A program made the translations under genes and the position numbers. Positions 63,629 through 64,000 of a stretch of 64,000 nucleotides of DNA are shown here, piece by piece. Under the pieces are notes generated by a model. The model saw only the letters and a list, made by a program, of their open reading frames with translations, ran no database searches and was not told where the DNA came from. Numbering within the stretch: position 1 is the first letter of the stretch; each line of letters opens with the position of its first letter. The stretch comes from CAYZED01 sp964477445 (GTDB taxonomy: Bacteria > Bacillota > Clostridia > Lutisporales > Lutisporaceae). Location of the stretch: the NCBI GenBank assembly GCA_964477445.1, contig CAYZED010000009.1, forward strand, positions 1 through 64,000, read 5' to 3'.

Positions 63629-64000
63629 TTATTCATCCGATCTAACAAAAGTATATTCTCCGTTGATAATAGTATTTAAGGCATTCTGCATTTCGTTGAT
63701 TTTATCTGAATAGTTTTTTTCATCATACTCGATATACCCTACTGTCATCCAAAACCCTTGTTTAAATGTTTTTTTCTTAAAACCTAGAACTTCTTTTTTT
63801 AAATGCTCAAACAAATCCCAACGAATCTCTCTAGTGTATTTACCATTTCCAGTTATTTTAACTGCAATTATATTATTTTCGATTTGAAGGTAAATTTCCT
63901 CAATATCAGGTTTTGTTAATTTACAAGAAGCCAATTCTATTTTGGTTATATGGTACCAATGTAATCCCCAAAATCCATTCGATTGATTTGGTACATAATA
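63629..64000 (-). CDS. Hypothetical protein, 5' end off the window
   Basis: An open frame of 124 codons runs off the right edge with no stop. A TTG at 63934 could be taken as a start, but the frame continues upstream (HWYHITKIELASCKLTKPDIE), so the gene is probably truncated by the window. The visible part is Lys- and Glu-rich with no motif that I recognise. It lies 33 bp before the hydrolase gene on the same strand and may be in that operon. Confidence 0.55.
   Translation of the reverse strand, partial: YYVPNQSNGFWGLHWYHITKIELASCKLTKPDIEEIYLQIENNIIAVKITGNGKYTREIRWDLFEHLKKEVLGFKKKTFKQGFWMTVGYIEYDEKNYSDKINEMQNALNTIINGEYTFVRSDE

Noticed and set aside
1..64000. CRISPR array, prophage or rRNA operon
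   Set aside because: No spaced direct repeats, phage structural genes or rRNA sequence were found. The tandem arrays here have no spacers.

Overview
The window reads as a low-GC, anaerobic member of the Clostridia (Firmicutes). Evidence: IspH fused to ribosomal protein S1; the string xseA-xseB-ispA-dxs-tlyA-nadK-argR-recN-spo0A; RNase J; a ferredoxin-dependent 2-oxoacid oxidoreductase; FeoAB with Fur; and AT-rich spacers with Shine-Dalgarno (GGAGG-type) starts. Nearly every gene is on the minus strand, which suggests co-orientation with replication. I cannot name the genus. Spo0A is present but diverged, and spoIVB, usually found between recN and spo0A, is absent, so sporulation is doubtful.

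Layout. 1-1142: end of tRNA-Phe, then a CDF metal exporter behind a leader with mutually exclusive hairpins. 1171-6493: cheR, speD, then an operon of an AroH-Cmk fusion, plsC and an IspH-S1 fusion. 6624-10117: accessory genes, including a CarH-like cobalamin-binding sensor directly followed by a PAS-like histidine kinase. 10262-14653: a flavoprotein, a histidine phosphatase, glutamate dehydrogenase and an RpiR-type regulator. 14970-18885: korDABC-type oxidoreductase with a clear promoter, a small DUF4264-like gene, and surE. 19016-35571: a carboxyltransferase subunit and the long housekeeping series scpB/scpA/trpS/pdp/pnp/NUDIX/spo0A/recN/argR/nadK/tlyA/dxs/ispA/xseBA/nusB/Asp23. 35762-40814: a Cys/Asp-repeat protein, efp, aroQ, ComFB, and mltG-trmR-trhP. 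41046-44487: DUF4256, a peptidase-like hydrolase and typA. 44645-51742: a lipid kinase, a 1686-residue multidomain protein (HD, helical repeats, NMNAT-like, possible GNAT-like, phosphoribosyltransferase-like) and a divergent APH-type kinase. 51746-58735: an Rpn-type nuclease, RNase J, Fur, the feo operon and an aminotransferase. 58886-64000: small accessory genes, including a YkgJ-type cysteine-cluster/PAS protein.

Sequence quality matters here. Four runs of N (27302-27311, 29334-29343, 55964-55985, 58274-58283) interrupt recN, nadK, feoB and an aminotransferase. At least two of them hide more sequence than their length implies. Three genes (cobalamin sensor, gdhA, trhP) each need one extra base to restore a conserved full-length product, two of them in short A/T runs. 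These look like assembly errors or recent decay.

Most noteworthy: the 1686-residue protein with its 24-bp in-frame repeat array; the cobalamin sensor/kinase pair; the switch-like leader of the CDF exporter; the AroH-Cmk fusion; the output-less cysteine-cluster/PAS protein; and well-formed Fur-controlled promoters for fur and feo.
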